DNA of 36,565 bases from Candidatus Zhuqueibacterota bacterium (GCA_016926625.1 JAFGOE010000007.1:1-36565); one strand, 5' to 3'; shown: positions 1 through 8,702, counted from the first letter of the stretch. Translations and numbers: made by a program. The notes: generated by a model not told the origin, from the sequence alone.

Positions 1-703
1 CGAGCCCTTCAACCATGGTCGACAACGAGTCGACCGACAGTCGATCCACTGACCATAACCCGTGGAGATGCAATTCATTAGCTTGCAGTCGCGTATCGCG
101 ATAATCGAACCTGACCTCGTCCGATTCGATCATGTACTCGTTTAATTTGCCTCCAATAAATGAGGTCACCAAATTTAAATTCCTGACCGTCGTCTCCAAA
201 GGAGTCAAGGTCTCGTTATAACTGAGATAGGTTCTACGCAGACTGCATTCATCGATGCGAATATTCAGCGGAAGCCCTGCTTTCGCCCCGGTTGTATCAG
301 CAACGGCTGATTCCTGATCAAGAAAGGGGAAATCTAAACGACCCGCTTTATCAAGAATTAAATTTATTCTCAGGCTATCGATAGCCAATTGCTCGATACT
401 GATTCGTTTTTGCAGCAATGCAAAGAGATTGTACCTGATACCCAGTCGTCCGACAGCCAGGACCGGGCTAATGCTATCCCTGGCAGCGATCTCGAAATCG
501 TTAATCACGATATTCGAAACGATATTGGTTCTCAGGTCACGCAAGGCCACCTTACGGTGAGTTGTCTGTTCCAGCTGAGTTATTATGAACCGTTGCACAA
601 ATCGCTCACCCACCCTGCTTGAAAGCAATATAAACGACACCAGGACAACGGTGAAAAGGACGATGAGAATGATAGTGATTATTTTAAATATTTTTTTTAT
701 CAT
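1..703 (-). CDS. AsmA/TamB-like membrane-anchored protein, N-terminal part (runs off the window)
   Basis: An uninterrupted minus-strand reading frame of 234 codons runs from an ATG at 703 to the left edge, so the C-terminus is missing. Residues about 4-28 form one hydrophobic helix preceded by lysines, a signal anchor. The rest is a soluble, probably periplasmic, beta-rich domain whose style (for example RLGIRYNLFALLQKRISIE and LAIDSLRINLILDKAGRLD) matches the N-terminal repeat of AsmA/TamB/DUF748-type proteins, which are linked to outer-membrane assembly and lipid transport. It lies 40 bases downstream of corA on the same strand and may be co-transcribed with it. No clear Shine-Dalgarno precedes the ATG. 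The family call rests on architecture and sequence style, not on a catalytic motif; the reading frame itself is solid. Confidence 0.68.
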   Translation of the reverse strand, partial: MIKKIFKIITIILIVLFTVVLVSFILLSSRVGERFVQRFIITQLEQTTHRKVALRDLRTNIVSNIVINDFEIAARDSISPVLAVGRLGIRYNLFALLQKRISIEQLAIDSLRINLILDKAGRLDFPFLDQESAVADTTGAKAGLPLNIRIDECSLRRTYLSYNETLTPLETTVRNLNLVTSFIGGKLNEYMIESDEVRFDYRDTRLQANELHLHGLWSVDRLSVDSLSTMVEGL

Positions 704-743
704 TTCACTAAATAATCGGGTTTAGAATGACATCATTCGATGA

Positions 744-1811
744 TCACAACCATTTTCTCCGTTTAAAGAAGCAGATCATTACCAGGGATATCACGATCAT
801 GATGAACCAAACGACAGGATAACCCAATTTCCAGTCAAGTTCTGGCATATAATGGAAATTCATTCCATAGATTCCTGCCAGAAAAGTCAGGGGAATGAAT
901 ATGGTAGCGATGATAGTCAGGACTTTCATCACTTCGTTGGTGCGATTGCCGACACCGGACAGATACGTTTCGAGCATGCCCGAGATCATGTCACGGATCG
1001 TGTCAAGTATCTCCAGAATCTGTATGGTATGATCGTACACATCTCGTAAATACATTTTAGTCGATTCTTGAACGAAAGGTAAGTCGTCGCGGATGAATTC
1101 ATTAGTGATCTCTCTTAACGGCCAGGCTGTATTTCGCAAATATAACACATCCCGACGCAGGCGATGTATCTCCTGTAATGTTTCACTGGTCGGATTTTTG
1201 ATCAATTCTTCTTCAATCGATTCCAGTCGCAACTCCACCTTTTCCAGGATAAGGTAAAATTGTTCGATGATCGCATCAATGAGCGCATAGGTGAGAAAAT
1301 CGACTCCCATCTTTCGTAATCGTCCCTTTGCCTGAAATATACGTGCACGAATACCCTCGAATACGTCTCCTTCCCTTTCCTGAAATGTGATCACCGATCC
1401 GGATGTCAAAAAAATTGAGACCTGTTCTGTGATTACTTCCTGATTGGTCTCATCATACGAGAGCATTTTTAAAATGATGAACAAATAATTTTCATAATCT
1501 TCAAATTTGGGCCGATGTTCTGTGTTCAGGATATCCTCAAGTACCAGCGGGTGGATGTTAAATTTGTTTCCGATCTTTTCGATGACGTCCATGTTATGCA
1601 GTCCGTTGATATTGATCCAGCTAACATGGTTATTCCGGATGATGTCGCTTAAGTCATCGGGATCAGAAAAATGCATTTCATCGACCTTGTTTTCATCGTA
1701 ATCGATCACATGAATGTCCACCCGTTCAACTTTTTTATCGCCGACATGGATCAGCGTACCTGGCGGCAAACCAACGGAACTGACACGTTTTTTAATGAGT
1801 CGTTTTATCAT
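744..1811 (-). CDS. corA: CorA family magnesium/cobalt transporter
   Basis: A 355-residue protein of usual CorA length. CorA forms homopentameric channels for Mg2+ (also Co2+ and Ni2+) in the inner membrane. The N-terminal two thirds is the cytoplasmic domain with its long helices. The C-terminus has two transmembrane helices (about 292-315 and 330-350). The signature GMN motif sits at residues 316-318 in YGMN, at the end of TM1, and the basic C-terminal tail is also typical. An AAGGA Shine-Dalgarno lies about 8 bases before the ATG. The gene is divergent from the unknown gene at 2053, and the AsmA-like gene follows on the same strand. Nothing looks broken. Whether the physiological ion is Mg2+ or another divalent cation cannot be told from sequence. 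Confidence 0.95.
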   Translation of the reverse strand: MIKRLIKKRVSSVGLPPGTLIHVGDKKVERVDIHVIDYDENKVDEMHFSDPDDLSDIIRNNHVSWININGLHNMDVIEKIGNKFNIHPLVLEDILNTEHRPKFEDYENYLFIILKMLSYDETNQEVITEQVSIFLTSGSVITFQEREGDVFEGIRARIFQAKGRLRKMGVDFLTYALIDAIIEQFYLILEKVELRLESIEEELIKNPTSETLQEIHRLRRDVLYLRNTAWPLREITNEFIRDDLPFVQESTKMYLRDVYDHTIQILEILDTIRDMISGMLETYLSGVGNRTNEVMKVLTIIATIFIPLTFLAGIYGMNFHYMPELDWKLGYPVVWFIMIVISLVMICFFKRRKWL

Positions 1812-1967
1812 CGCTATATCCTTTTCGAATTAAGCCGGATTTATCATGCTCATATATAAATTGCTTGATTTTAGTAAATAATTTAATTAAATTTTTTCGT
1901 GTCGTAAAATTATTATATCACGGTTCAATTTCCATCGAGTAACCAATGATGTAATGTACAAAAAAAA

Positions 1968-1996
1968 TTGGTTAAAGTCAATTTAAAGCATATTTT
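1968..1996 (+). promoter_or_regulatory. Possible sigma-70-like promoter upstream of the unknown gene and nqr cluster
   Basis: TTGGTT (1968-1973) and TATTTT (1991-1996) are separated by exactly 17 bases. They lie about 57 bases before the ATG at 2053 in a very AT-rich spacer. Each box is only a moderate match, and in such AT-rich DNA chance matches are common, so this is tentative. Confidence 0.3.
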
Positions 1997-2052
1997 TACC
2001 ATGATGAACATTAAGCATATAACGCATTTTACATTAAACCTTGGAGGTTTCT

Positions 2053-3273
2053 ATGAACCAGGATACCTCGAACACAAACAGTAGCGCCTATTCTACCATG
2101 CCTCAACCCATCTCCTGGCTGGCGGATTTTATCAACAAATATTTCAGCAACATGCCCAAAGCAGTGCAGGTATTTGTATTTCTACTGTTTGTGGCCTATT
2201 TTGTAATCGCATCGTTCCGATTCCTGTGGCCTATACTGTTTCCGGATGAATATATTGAGGTACGAGGCGAAGTGACGTTCCTCAATTCCGAGGCGATTCC
2301 TGATTCATTATCGTACATCGAATTTTCAGGCGAGGGCCTCTTCGTCTACAAGAAACCCGTAGGCCTTGGTGATAAATTCACCTACGATTGGATCCTCAAG
2401 AGTCTGCGAAATAAATACTCAGAAAAAACACGGCTCATCTTCACCAAATTTGATCAGGATGATGGCAGACAGATCTATCTAACCGGCATCGTCATCAGTC
2501 CGAAAGAACTGAGCAAACTGAGTTCTGATGATAAAATTCATCTCGAAGTCAATCCGTTGTTTACACAAATATATACCAGTACAGAGGATTTCGTTGCAGA
2601 ATCCGAAGTAAACAATTCCTCTTTGAACATGAGAGACCTCTTCGTATCTAATCTATATGCTCAGGACACTGAGCCTGCATTCAAGGCGATGACGGTCGAT
2701 ACGGTCAATTACCTGATCGATCAGTTCGAACAATACCGTAATCCGGTCGCCCAGCTCATGATCATCGACATGATCGCAAAAGCCGATACAGGTATTGTGC
2801 TCGCCCAGGCCGAGAGACTTAAGCACGCGGTGATCGAAGGAGATGAATCACAGACTGCAACCCTGTCATATATTTTAGCCAATTTTGAACTCATCACAAT
2901 TCTCGCGCATGAAGAACGATACGCCTCTATTTTCGACAGTAGTTTCTATGCACAGGTTACGGAGATGTTTCATACCCGTGACGACTATGTCGTTCGCGGA
3001 TTGGCGGAACTGCTGACCAAACTCGAAGATCCCAGGTGTATCGACCATGTGTTTCACCAATATTCGAGGACAGAGGATTCCAGGACGCGGCTACTCCTCC
3101 TTAACATTTTGAATGGATTTGAAGATTATCCGGACGAGTCCGTCAGGCAAAAGGTACATGGTAAACTGAAATCATGGTCAGACAATGAGGCTGTTTCGCG
3201 CAGCGAAATTCCGATCAAACGGCAACTGCTCGAATCGGTTAATAAGTTTGAAAGGCAGGCAAAAGAGAAGTAA
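2053..3273 (+). CDS. Unknown membrane-anchored protein with C-terminal helical (HEAT-like) repeats
   Basis: I do not recognise this 406-residue protein. The ATG at 2053 is chosen because GGAGG (2043-2047) lies just before it; an in-frame TTG at 2041 would overlap that ribosome site. After a polar Ser/Thr/Asn/Gln-rich N-terminus there is one strong transmembrane helix (about 38-60), then a mixed alpha/beta domain (about 65-180). A long helical region (about 205-400) with about 30-40-residue periodicity resembles HEAT/ARM repeats (for example DDYVVRGLAELLTKLEDPR followed by DSRTRLLLLNILNGFEDYP). It sits 72 bases before nqrB on the same strand, in the position where nqrA usually lies, but shows no resemblance to NqrA. 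A role in assembly or regulation of the NQR complex is only a guess from position. Confidence 0.75.
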   Translation: MNQDTSNTNSSAYSTMPQPISWLADFINKYFSNMPKAVQVFVFLLFVAYFVIASFRFLWPILFPDEYIEVRGEVTFLNSEAIPDSLSYIEFSGEGLFVYKKPVGLGDKFTYDWILKSLRNKYSEKTRLIFTKFDQDDGRQIYLTGIVISPKELSKLSSDDKIHLEVNPLFTQIYTSTEDFVAESEVNNSSLNMRDLFVSNLYAQDTEPAFKAMTVDTVNYLIDQFEQYRNPVAQLMIIDMIAKADTGIVLAQAERLKHAVIEGDESQTATLSYILANFELITILAHEERYASIFDSSFYAQVTEMFHTRDDYVVRGLAELLTKLEDPRCIDHVFHQYSRTEDSRTRLLLLNILNGFEDYPDESVRQKVHGKLKSWSDNEAVSRSEIPIKRQLLESVNKFERQAKEK

Positions 3274-3345
3274 CGGGTTTCAGTATTCTCAAGCGGACGA
3301 TATACGAATTGACAGAAAACAAGAAAACATGATGGGAACGGTTCA

Positions 3346-4353
3346 ATGGCACTGATAGAATTTCAAAAACAAAAAATCATGCGCTCCATGGTTTACGCTC
3401 TTTCACCCGCGATCATTGGCAGTATCTATTTCTTCGGATGGAGGGTACTGGCAGTCATTTTAGTATCGGTGATAACCTGTACAGTAACCGAATGGTTGTT
3501 CTTGCGCAAAGGACAGGCTAAAGTCACTGAAGCGATCGTCGTGACTGCAATTCTGTTCGCCATGACTTTACCGCCGACCATACCCTTCTATATGGTCATT
3601 CTTGGCGCTGTCTTCGGAGTAAGCTTCAGCAAGATGGCGTTCGGTGGCTTTGGCATGAATGTCTTTAATCCGGCCCTCGTTTGTCGCGCTTTTCTATACA
3701 TCACGTTTCCTCTTCACATGACGAACCAGTGGATTCCTGCCGCCAATTTTTCTGATTTCCCCGGTGGTTTTGCCATGTGGCGGTTCTTCGCCGGTAACAA
3801 TTACCTCTCGGCCGTCACATCGGCTACTCCGAACATCGCGTTCAAGGACGGTGCAGCAACGTTACCCGGCTATCTGCAACTGTTCCTGGGCAACATCAAT
3901 GGCCAGTATGAGAAATTAGGCGAGATCACTCTCATCGGAGGAGGCTCGATCGGTGAGACCTCGGCCTTGTTACTCCTGATAGGAGGTCTTTACATCGTAT
4001 TCAAAAAAGTTGCTAATTGGAGATTAGTGGTCAGTTTCTTTGCGACATTCGTTGTTTTCATGACGGTACTCCATCTGATCATTCCCGAGAAAACACCGGA
4101 CGCTCTATTCTCGATCCTGGCAGGCTCTGCCTTTTTAGGAGGCTTCTTCATGGTCACCGACCCGGTTAGCTCCGCGCGCACAAACGCGGGACGATGGATT
4201 TTCGGTGCGATGGTCGCCATATTAGCGATTATCATCAAATCATTCTCGCTATTTGCCGGTGGTGTAATGTTCGCTATTCTGCTGGGCAACATGTTCGCTC
4301 CGATAATCGATTACGCGGTTAAAAATTATCAGCAAAGGAGAAAAGCGGCGTGA
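3346..4353 (+). CDS. nqrB: Na+-NQR subunit B / RnfD-family membrane protein
   Basis: A 335-residue polytopic inner-membrane protein of the NqrB/RnfD family, the subunit that binds covalent FMN and lies on the path to quinone. Diagnostic stretches are IYFFGWRVLAVILVSV near the N-terminus, FGMNVFNPALVCRAFL (about 102-116) and FFMVTDPVSSARTNAG (about 267-282). The candidate flavinylation threonine is T161 in TSATP, a variant of the usual SGAT motif. It lacks the about 50-residue N-terminal extension of Vibrio-type NqrB, so its length is closer to RnfD. The NQR assignment comes from the NqrF gene downstream and from the absence of RnfB and RnfC. It overlaps nqrC by four bases (GTGA). The ribosome site before the ATG is weak. 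Confidence 0.88.
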   Translation: MALIEFQKQKIMRSMVYALSPAIIGSIYFFGWRVLAVILVSVITCTVTEWLFLRKGQAKVTEAIVVTAILFAMTLPPTIPFYMVILGAVFGVSFSKMAFGGFGMNVFNPALVCRAFLYITFPLHMTNQWIPAANFSDFPGGFAMWRFFAGNNYLSAVTSATPNIAFKDGAATLPGYLQLFLGNINGQYEKLGEITLIGGGSIGETSALLLLIGGLYIVFKKVANWRLVVSFFATFVVFMTVLHLIIPEKTPDALFSILAGSAFLGGFFMVTDPVSSARTNAGRWIFGAMVAILAIIIKSFSLFAGGVMFAILLGNMFAPIIDYAVKNYQQRRKAA

Positions 4354-5108
4354 AAACGAGCATAAAAACAGTCAGCTTCATGGTTATCATCACGGTGATT
4401 TTCATTTCCGCTCTCGCCTCAATCAATGAAATAACCAAAGAGCAGATCACAAAAAACATGGAGATCGAGCGTTCAAAGTCAATTCTATACGCGTTCAACT
4501 TATTCCCGGAAAACTTCCAACAATCGGATATGACCCTCACCACGACCACCAGCAATATGCCATGGCGTGATGAAGAGGTGCTCCCCAAAATAAACACCCA
4601 ATTGGAGATGGTGACCGTCGCCGTAAACGAGCAACAGCAGCAATTATTAAGAGATAGCTACCTGTCGATCGTTGATTCCGTAGAGCTTTATGTCCATAAA
4701 TCAGATGATGATTCAGTTCTGGCCTTTGGATTCCCCATGAAGGGCAAGGGCCTCTGGGGTACGATCACTGCCTTTGGTGTGATCTCGGCCGATCTGAAAA
4801 CGATGATCGGCATCGATTTTACCGAACAGGTAGAGACACCAGGTCTGGGTGCCCGGATCCTGGAAGAAGAATATAAATATTACTTTAGAAATCTCGATCT
4901 TAAAGGGTTCCACCAAAGTGAGACAAACACCAAACCTATCGTGATGGTCAAGCAGAAGCAAGCGACCAACGTTGACGAATCGACCAATTCACTGCAGGCG
5001 ATCACCGGTGCCACACAAACCGTCGAAGGTGTGTTAAAGATGGTCAATACAGATCTGAAATTTTATATCGATGTCATCAAAGCAAATCGCGACCGATTAA
5101 TGAATTGA
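4350..5108 (+). CDS. nqrC: Na+-NQR subunit C / RnfG-family FMN-binding protein
   Basis: A 252-residue protein with one N-terminal transmembrane helix (about 7-25) and a periplasmic FMN-binding domain. It shows the family motifs KGKGLWGTI (131-139), ETPGLGARI (162-170) and ITGATQT with T222 as the expected phosphoester-linked FMN site. Translation starts at a GTG whose last two bases are the first two of the nqrB stop codon. AAAGGAG lies at the right distance upstream, inside nqrB, so coupling is likely. In the known complex NqrC passes electrons from the membrane 2Fe-2S centre towards NqrB. FMN attachment needs an ApbE flavin transferase, which is not encoded in this window. Confidence 0.9.
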   Translation: MKTSIKTVSFMVIITVIFISALASINEITKEQITKNMEIERSKSILYAFNLFPENFQQSDMTLTTTTSNMPWRDEEVLPKINTQLEMVTVAVNEQQQQLLRDSYLSIVDSVELYVHKSDDDSVLAFGFPMKGKGLWGTITAFGVISADLKTMIGIDFTEQVETPGLGARILEEEYKYYFRNLDLKGFHQSETNTKPIVMVKQKQATNVDESTNSLQAITGATQTVEGVLKMVNTDLKFYIDVIKANRDRLMN

Positions 5109-5145
5109 ACATTTAAAAATACTGCTATAACTAAATGAGGAACTT

Positions 5146-5790
5146 ATGGCAACCAGCAAACCACTCGACGTCATAAAAGACGATCTCTGGAAAAACAATC
5201 CCGTTACCATTCAGATACTGGGAATCTGCTCCACGCTCGCGGTAACGAACATTTTTTTAAACACATTGATAATGGGGCTGGGACTGACCTTTGTGACGGC
5301 GTTCTCTTCGTTGACGATATCTCTGATGAGAAATATTATCCCGCAACGTGTTCGGATGATGGTTCAGACGTTGGTTATCGCCAGCTTCGTCGTCATCGTC
5401 GATATCGTATTAAAAGCGTATGTTCCTGATATCAGCAAGGCATTGGGCCCGTACGTCGGCTTGATCATCACGAACTGCATCATCATGGGGAGGTTGGAAG
5501 CGTTCGCCTCGTCCAATAAACCTTCACTCGCGTTCCTGGACGGCATCATGTCGGGGGTGGGTTATATGTATGTATTATTGGTCATCTCATTTTTTAGAGA
5601 GCTGCTGGGATTTGGTACCGTCCTTGGTTACCAGGTCATGAATCCATTAATGCATAGCATCGGTGTGAGCGAGGGCTGGATCCAATGGTCGTTTATGATC
5701 ATGGCGCCGGGAGGTTTTTTCATGCTGGCTTTATTTATCTGGATAGCTAACTCGATCTCTATGACAAAAATTACTCATCCTCAAAAATAG
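5146..5790 (+). CDS. nqrD: Na+-NQR subunit D / RnfE-family membrane protein
   Basis: A 214-residue polytopic inner-membrane subunit with about six hydrophobic segments, the usual size for NqrD. In solved NQR complexes, NqrD and NqrE each give two cysteines to a 2Fe-2S cluster inside the membrane. The matching cysteines here are C28 in LGICSTLAV and C111 in ITNCIIMGR, at almost the family positions. The conserved GRLEAFA stretch follows C111. ATGAGGA precedes the ATG by a few bases. It lies 37 bases after nqrC and 12 bases before nqrE, well inside the operon. Confidence 0.92.
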   Translation: MATSKPLDVIKDDLWKNNPVTIQILGICSTLAVTNIFLNTLIMGLGLTFVTAFSSLTISLMRNIIPQRVRMMVQTLVIASFVVIVDIVLKAYVPDISKALGPYVGLIITNCIIMGRLEAFASSNKPSLAFLDGIMSGVGYMYVLLVISFFRELLGFGTVLGYQVMNPLMHSIGVSEGWIQWSFMIMAPGGFFMLALFIWIANSISMTKITHPQK

Positions 5791-5802
5791 GAGATTCCAT
5801 CC

Positions 5803-6393
5803 ATGGAAGGTTTATCACCCTGGGTCATATTTTTTGCTTCGATATTTACCGGAAACATACTGCTGGTCTATTTCCTTGGGATGTGCTCGTTCCTATCCGT
5901 ATCAAAACAAGTGAAAACATCGTTAGGATTGGGACTCGCGGTCGTATTTGTGCTGACGATTACGTCCGCATTGAATTACATCGTTTACTATTATATTTTA
6001 GAGCCTTTAAATATAGAGTATTTACGCTACATCGCATTCATTATCGTCATCGCATCGGTGGTACAGCTGCTGGAAATGATTATCGAGCGCATTTCCGAGA
6101 CCCTGTACATTAATCTGGGAATATTTCTTCCATTGATCACCGTGAATTGCGCCATTTTAGGAGTTTCCCTGTTTATGGTCATTCGGAAATACACGTTCAT
6201 CCAAAGCGTGCTTTTTGGTGCAGGGAGCGGAATCGGATGGATGCTTGCCATTCTGGCCATGGCCGGCATCAGGGCACGCTTGAATGAACAGAAAATTCCG
6301 CCCGCCTTGCGCGGCCCCGGGATCGCACTGATTATCTCCGGAATTATGGCTATGGCTTTCATCGGTTTCTCAGGTATCGTACAAATTCAATAA
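5803..6393 (+). CDS. nqrE: Na+-NQR subunit E / RnfA-family membrane protein
   Basis: A 196-residue polytopic inner-membrane protein homologous to NqrD in inverted topology, of normal length for NqrE. The cluster cysteines are C28 in FLGMCSFLS and C116 in TVNCAILGV, the second being the strongest family signature. The glycine-rich segment FGAGSGIGWMLAILAMAGIRARL (written here in two parts: FGAGSGIGWML, then AILAMAGIRARL) is also typical. ATAGGAG precedes the ATG. Spacing to nqrD is 12 bases and to nqrF 22 bases. Nothing is unusual in the gene itself. Confidence 0.92.
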   Translation: MEGLSPWVIFFASIFTGNILLVYFLGMCSFLSVSKQVKTSLGLGLAVVFVLTITSALNYIVYYYILEPLNIEYLRYIAFIIVIASVVQLLEMIIERISETLYINLGIFLPLITVNCAILGVSLFMVIRKYTFIQSVLFGAGSGIGWMLAILAMAGIRARLNEQKIPPALRGPGIALIISGIMAMAFIGFSGIVQIQ

Positions 6394-6415
6394 CGAAGTG
6401 AGACAGGATTAACGA

Positions 6416-7525
6416 ATGATTACTAAAATTTTGATCGCGACTCTCTCGATGGCGGGCATCAGTGGTCTCCTTGCAATCATACTCGTAATCGCCGAACGAT
6501 ATCTCGCCAACTACGGTGAATGCAAGATCACTATCAATAATCAGAAAGACCTCATTGTCAAGGGCGGCTCCACGTTGCTTTCAACCCTTAATTCACAGAA
6601 AATATTTCTACCGTCCGCCTGTGGCGGCAGAGGCACATGCGCCTATTGCAAATGTAAAGTCATCGATGGGGTTGGCCCCCTGTTGCCGACAGAAGAGCCC
6701 TTGTTAAATAAACAGGAGATAGAAAACCAGATACGACTCGCCTGCCAGGTAAAAGTAAAACAAGATATGCTTATTGAAATCCCCGAAGAATTATTCAATA
6801 TCAAAGAATTCGAAACCAGAGTAACACTCATACAAGACCTGACCCATGATATTAAGTTAGTACGCCTGCAATTGATCGAGCCTTATGAAATATTCTTTAA
6901 AGCAGGTCAGTATGTGCAATTGATAACGGCTCCGTATGCTGGCGTCAAAGAATCAGTGTCCAGAGCCTATTCAGTTGCATCTGCCAGCCACGAGCATGAT
7001 CATGTCGACCTGATGATCCGACTCGTTCCTGAAGGCATCTGCACGACATGGGTTCATAACTACCTCAATGAAAATGAAAGGGTGAAAATCATCGGCCCTA
7101 TGGGCGATTTCTACCTCCGCGACGGGGAGGGTGAGATCATCATGGTCGCAGGCGGATCAGGTATGGCGCCTATAGTATCCCTTCTCGAAAAGATAAGCAA
7201 AGAAGATATTGAGCGCAAGGTGACCTATTTCTTCGGTGCCGTTCGCAAGAAGGACCTGTTTTACATCGACGAGATGAGGAACCTGGAAAACGAGATCGGA
7301 AATTTTACCTTTATTCCCGCTCTCTCAGCTCCTGAACCAGAGGATAACTGGGATGGAGAGACCGGTCTAATCACTGAACCGCTCGATCGATACCTGTCCC
7401 GCTCAGACAACGCCACATCGCAGGCCTATCTGTGCGGCAGTCCCGGCATGATCAACGCCTGCATTAACGTGTTCGTGAAACATGGGATAACAAGGGACAG
7501 AATTTTTAATGACCCGTTCGCATAA
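6416..7525 (+). CDS. nqrF: Na+-NQR subunit F: NADH-oxidising 2Fe-2S/FAD subunit
   Basis: A 369-residue protein, somewhat shorter than the roughly 405 of Vibrio NqrF. Order: one N-terminal transmembrane helix (about 5-27); a ferredoxin-type 2Fe-2S domain with cysteines C69, C75, C78 and C110 (spacing C-x5-C-x2-C-x31-C); then an FAD/NAD(P)H reductase domain with RAYSVAS (183-189) for flavin and AGGSGMAP (245-252) for nucleotide. The C-terminus ends in NDPFA as expected. This is the electron entry point from NADH. Its presence, rather than RnfB/RnfC, marks the cluster as NQR-like. Toluene-monooxygenase-type reductases share this domain order but lack the N-terminal helix and this operon context. 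Confidence 0.93.
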   Translation: MITKILIATLSMAGISGLLAIILVIAERYLANYGECKITINNQKDLIVKGGSTLLSTLNSQKIFLPSACGGRGTCAYCKCKVIDGVGPLLPTEEPLLNKQEIENQIRLACQVKVKQDMLIEIPEELFNIKEFETRVTLIQDLTHDIKLVRLQLIEPYEIFFKAGQYVQLITAPYAGVKESVSRAYSVASASHEHDHVDLMIRLVPEGICTTWVHNYLNENERVKIIGPMGDFYLRDGEGEIIMVAGGSGMAPIVSLLEKISKEDIERKVTYFFGAVRKKDLFYIDEMRNLENEIGNFTFIPALSAPEPEDNWDGETGLITEPLDRYLSRSDNATSQAYLCGSPGMINACINVFVKHGITRDRIFNDPFA

Positions 7526-7563
7526 AATTAATCAGATCGTCAACCTTTTTATGGAGCAGCGAC

Positions 7564-8022
7564 ATGAAATTAACTCCGAAAGAGCAAATCATAGAAAAAA
7601 ATTTCAAACTAGGCGCCATTACAAAAGACGGCTTCATGGGAGATGACGTCCGACATGTACACGATATCATTCAACACGATGCCATGACGCTTGAAAAGCT
7701 GGGCATCAGCAGCGGTGAACTCGCCGCAAGAATGCAATTTTTCATCGATTTAGGGAAAGAGGCGATCGAGAACATAGTCGATTGGAACGAGTACACCATC
7801 CAGGTTATCTGGAGCCGTGGGATGCTACCCTGCCCATTCGGAGAGCCCCGGTTGCATCATAAGATCTTTATCGAACTGCGCAATAATAAACTCAACAAAT
7901 CGATTCGCTATACGCAGCTCAACGTTCATCTGATCAGAGAACATGGATTTTTCGAAGGTAAGGGAAGCCCGTTCCGTCTCGAACCTGAAGAGCTCGTCGA
8001 GGTACTTAGCTTAGATCAATAA
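7564..8022 (+). CDS. Unknown small protein at the end of the nqr cluster
   Basis: I do not recognise this 152-residue soluble protein. It has no signal peptide or membrane helix. Visible features are a helical N-terminal half (GDDVRHVHDIIQHDAMTLEKL) and a C-terminal half around MLPCPFGEPRLHHKIFIEL (about 93-111), with one cysteine and two adjacent histidines that could form a metal or redox site. ATGGAGCAGCG provides a GGAG ribosome site. It starts 38 bases after nqrF on the same strand and no terminator is visible between them, so it is probably the last gene of the operon. A link to NQR is positional inference only. Confidence 0.72.
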   Translation: MKLTPKEQIIEKNFKLGAITKDGFMGDDVRHVHDIIQHDAMTLEKLGISSGELAARMQFFIDLGKEAIENIVDWNEYTIQVIWSRGMLPCPFGEPRLHHKIFIELRNNKLNKSIRYTQLNVHLIREHGFFEGKGSPFRLEPEELVEVLSLDQ

Positions 8023-8060
8023 AATAGAGCACAAATCGCAAAAAAATTTCTAAAAAATCC

Positions 8061-8089
8061 TTGACTTTGTACAGGCGTTCATCTATATT
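8061..8089 (+). promoter_or_regulatory. Sigma-70-like promoter for the ferritin gene
   Basis: TTGACT (8061-8066) and TATATT (8084-8089) are separated by 17 bases, with a second -10-like TATACT at 8091-8096. The leader to the ferritin ATG would be about 100 bases. The same two hexamers with the same spacing occur at 9990 and 19194. No clear Fur or PerR box could be defined by eye. Confidence 0.55.
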
Positions 8090-8195
8090 GTATACTAAAT
8101 TGAAATGATTACAATCCTCTATTCAGCATTATTAAGTTTCGACTAAAATAATCGTAATTAATAAGTTAATAAACACTAAATTTCGTGAGGTATCT

Positions 8196-8702
8196 ATGTT
8201 ATCAAAAAAAATGATGGACAAAATCAATCAGCAGATTAAGAATGAATTGTATTCAGGGCATTACTATCTGTCGATGGCAGCGTACTGTGCTTCGATCGAC
8301 CTGGAGGGTTTCTCGAATTTCTTCATGGTCCAGGAGCAGGAAGAGAGATTCCATGCCATGAAATTCTTTCACTATCTCGTCGAGCAGGGTTCTGATGTGG
8401 TTATATACGGCCTTGATCAACCGAAAACTGATTTCAAATCGCTGGAAGAAGTGTTTCAATTAGCTCTGAAGCATGAGCAGCTTGTTACGAGTATGATCAA
8501 TGATCTCATGGATCTTGCCATAGAAGAACATGATTACGCGACACAAAGTCTTCTCAAATGGTATATCGATGAGCAGGTAGAGGAAGAAGCCAACATGCTC
8601 GGCTTATTAAAGAAAATACAAATGGTCGGCGACAGAGGAAACGGGATTTTCATGATGGATCGCGAGTTAGCGCAGCGTTCATTCAAGCCATCCAAAGAAT
8701 AA
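8196..8702 (+). CDS. ftnA: Bacterial non-haem ferritin
   Basis: A 168-residue four-helix-bundle ferritin, the family's usual size. It oxidises Fe2+ and stores iron in a 24-mer cage. Ferroxidase-centre residues are all visible: E17, Y24, E50, H53, E94 and Q127, with E130/E131 nearby. The E17-E50-x2-H53 pattern sits in KNELYSGHYY and QEQEERFHAM. It is a ferritin rather than a bacterioferritin because the haem-ligating methionine context is absent. GTGAGGT precedes the ATG. Rubrerythrin and desulfoferrodoxin follow, so the gene likely serves iron sequestration under oxygen stress. A separate promoter precedes it. Confidence 0.95.
   Translation: MLSKKMMDKINQQIKNELYSGHYYLSMAAYCASIDLEGFSNFFMVQEQEERFHAMKFFHYLVEQGSDVVIYGLDQPKTDFKSLEEVFQLALKHEQLVTSMINDLMDLAIEEHDYATQSLLKWYIDEQVEEEANMLGLLKKIQMVGDRGNGIFMMDRELAQRSFKPSKE

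Noticed and set aside
389-622. A plus-strand 77-codon open frame
   Set aside because: It lies opposite the uninterrupted 234-codon minus-strand AsmA-like frame and has no ribosome site or recognisable protein features.
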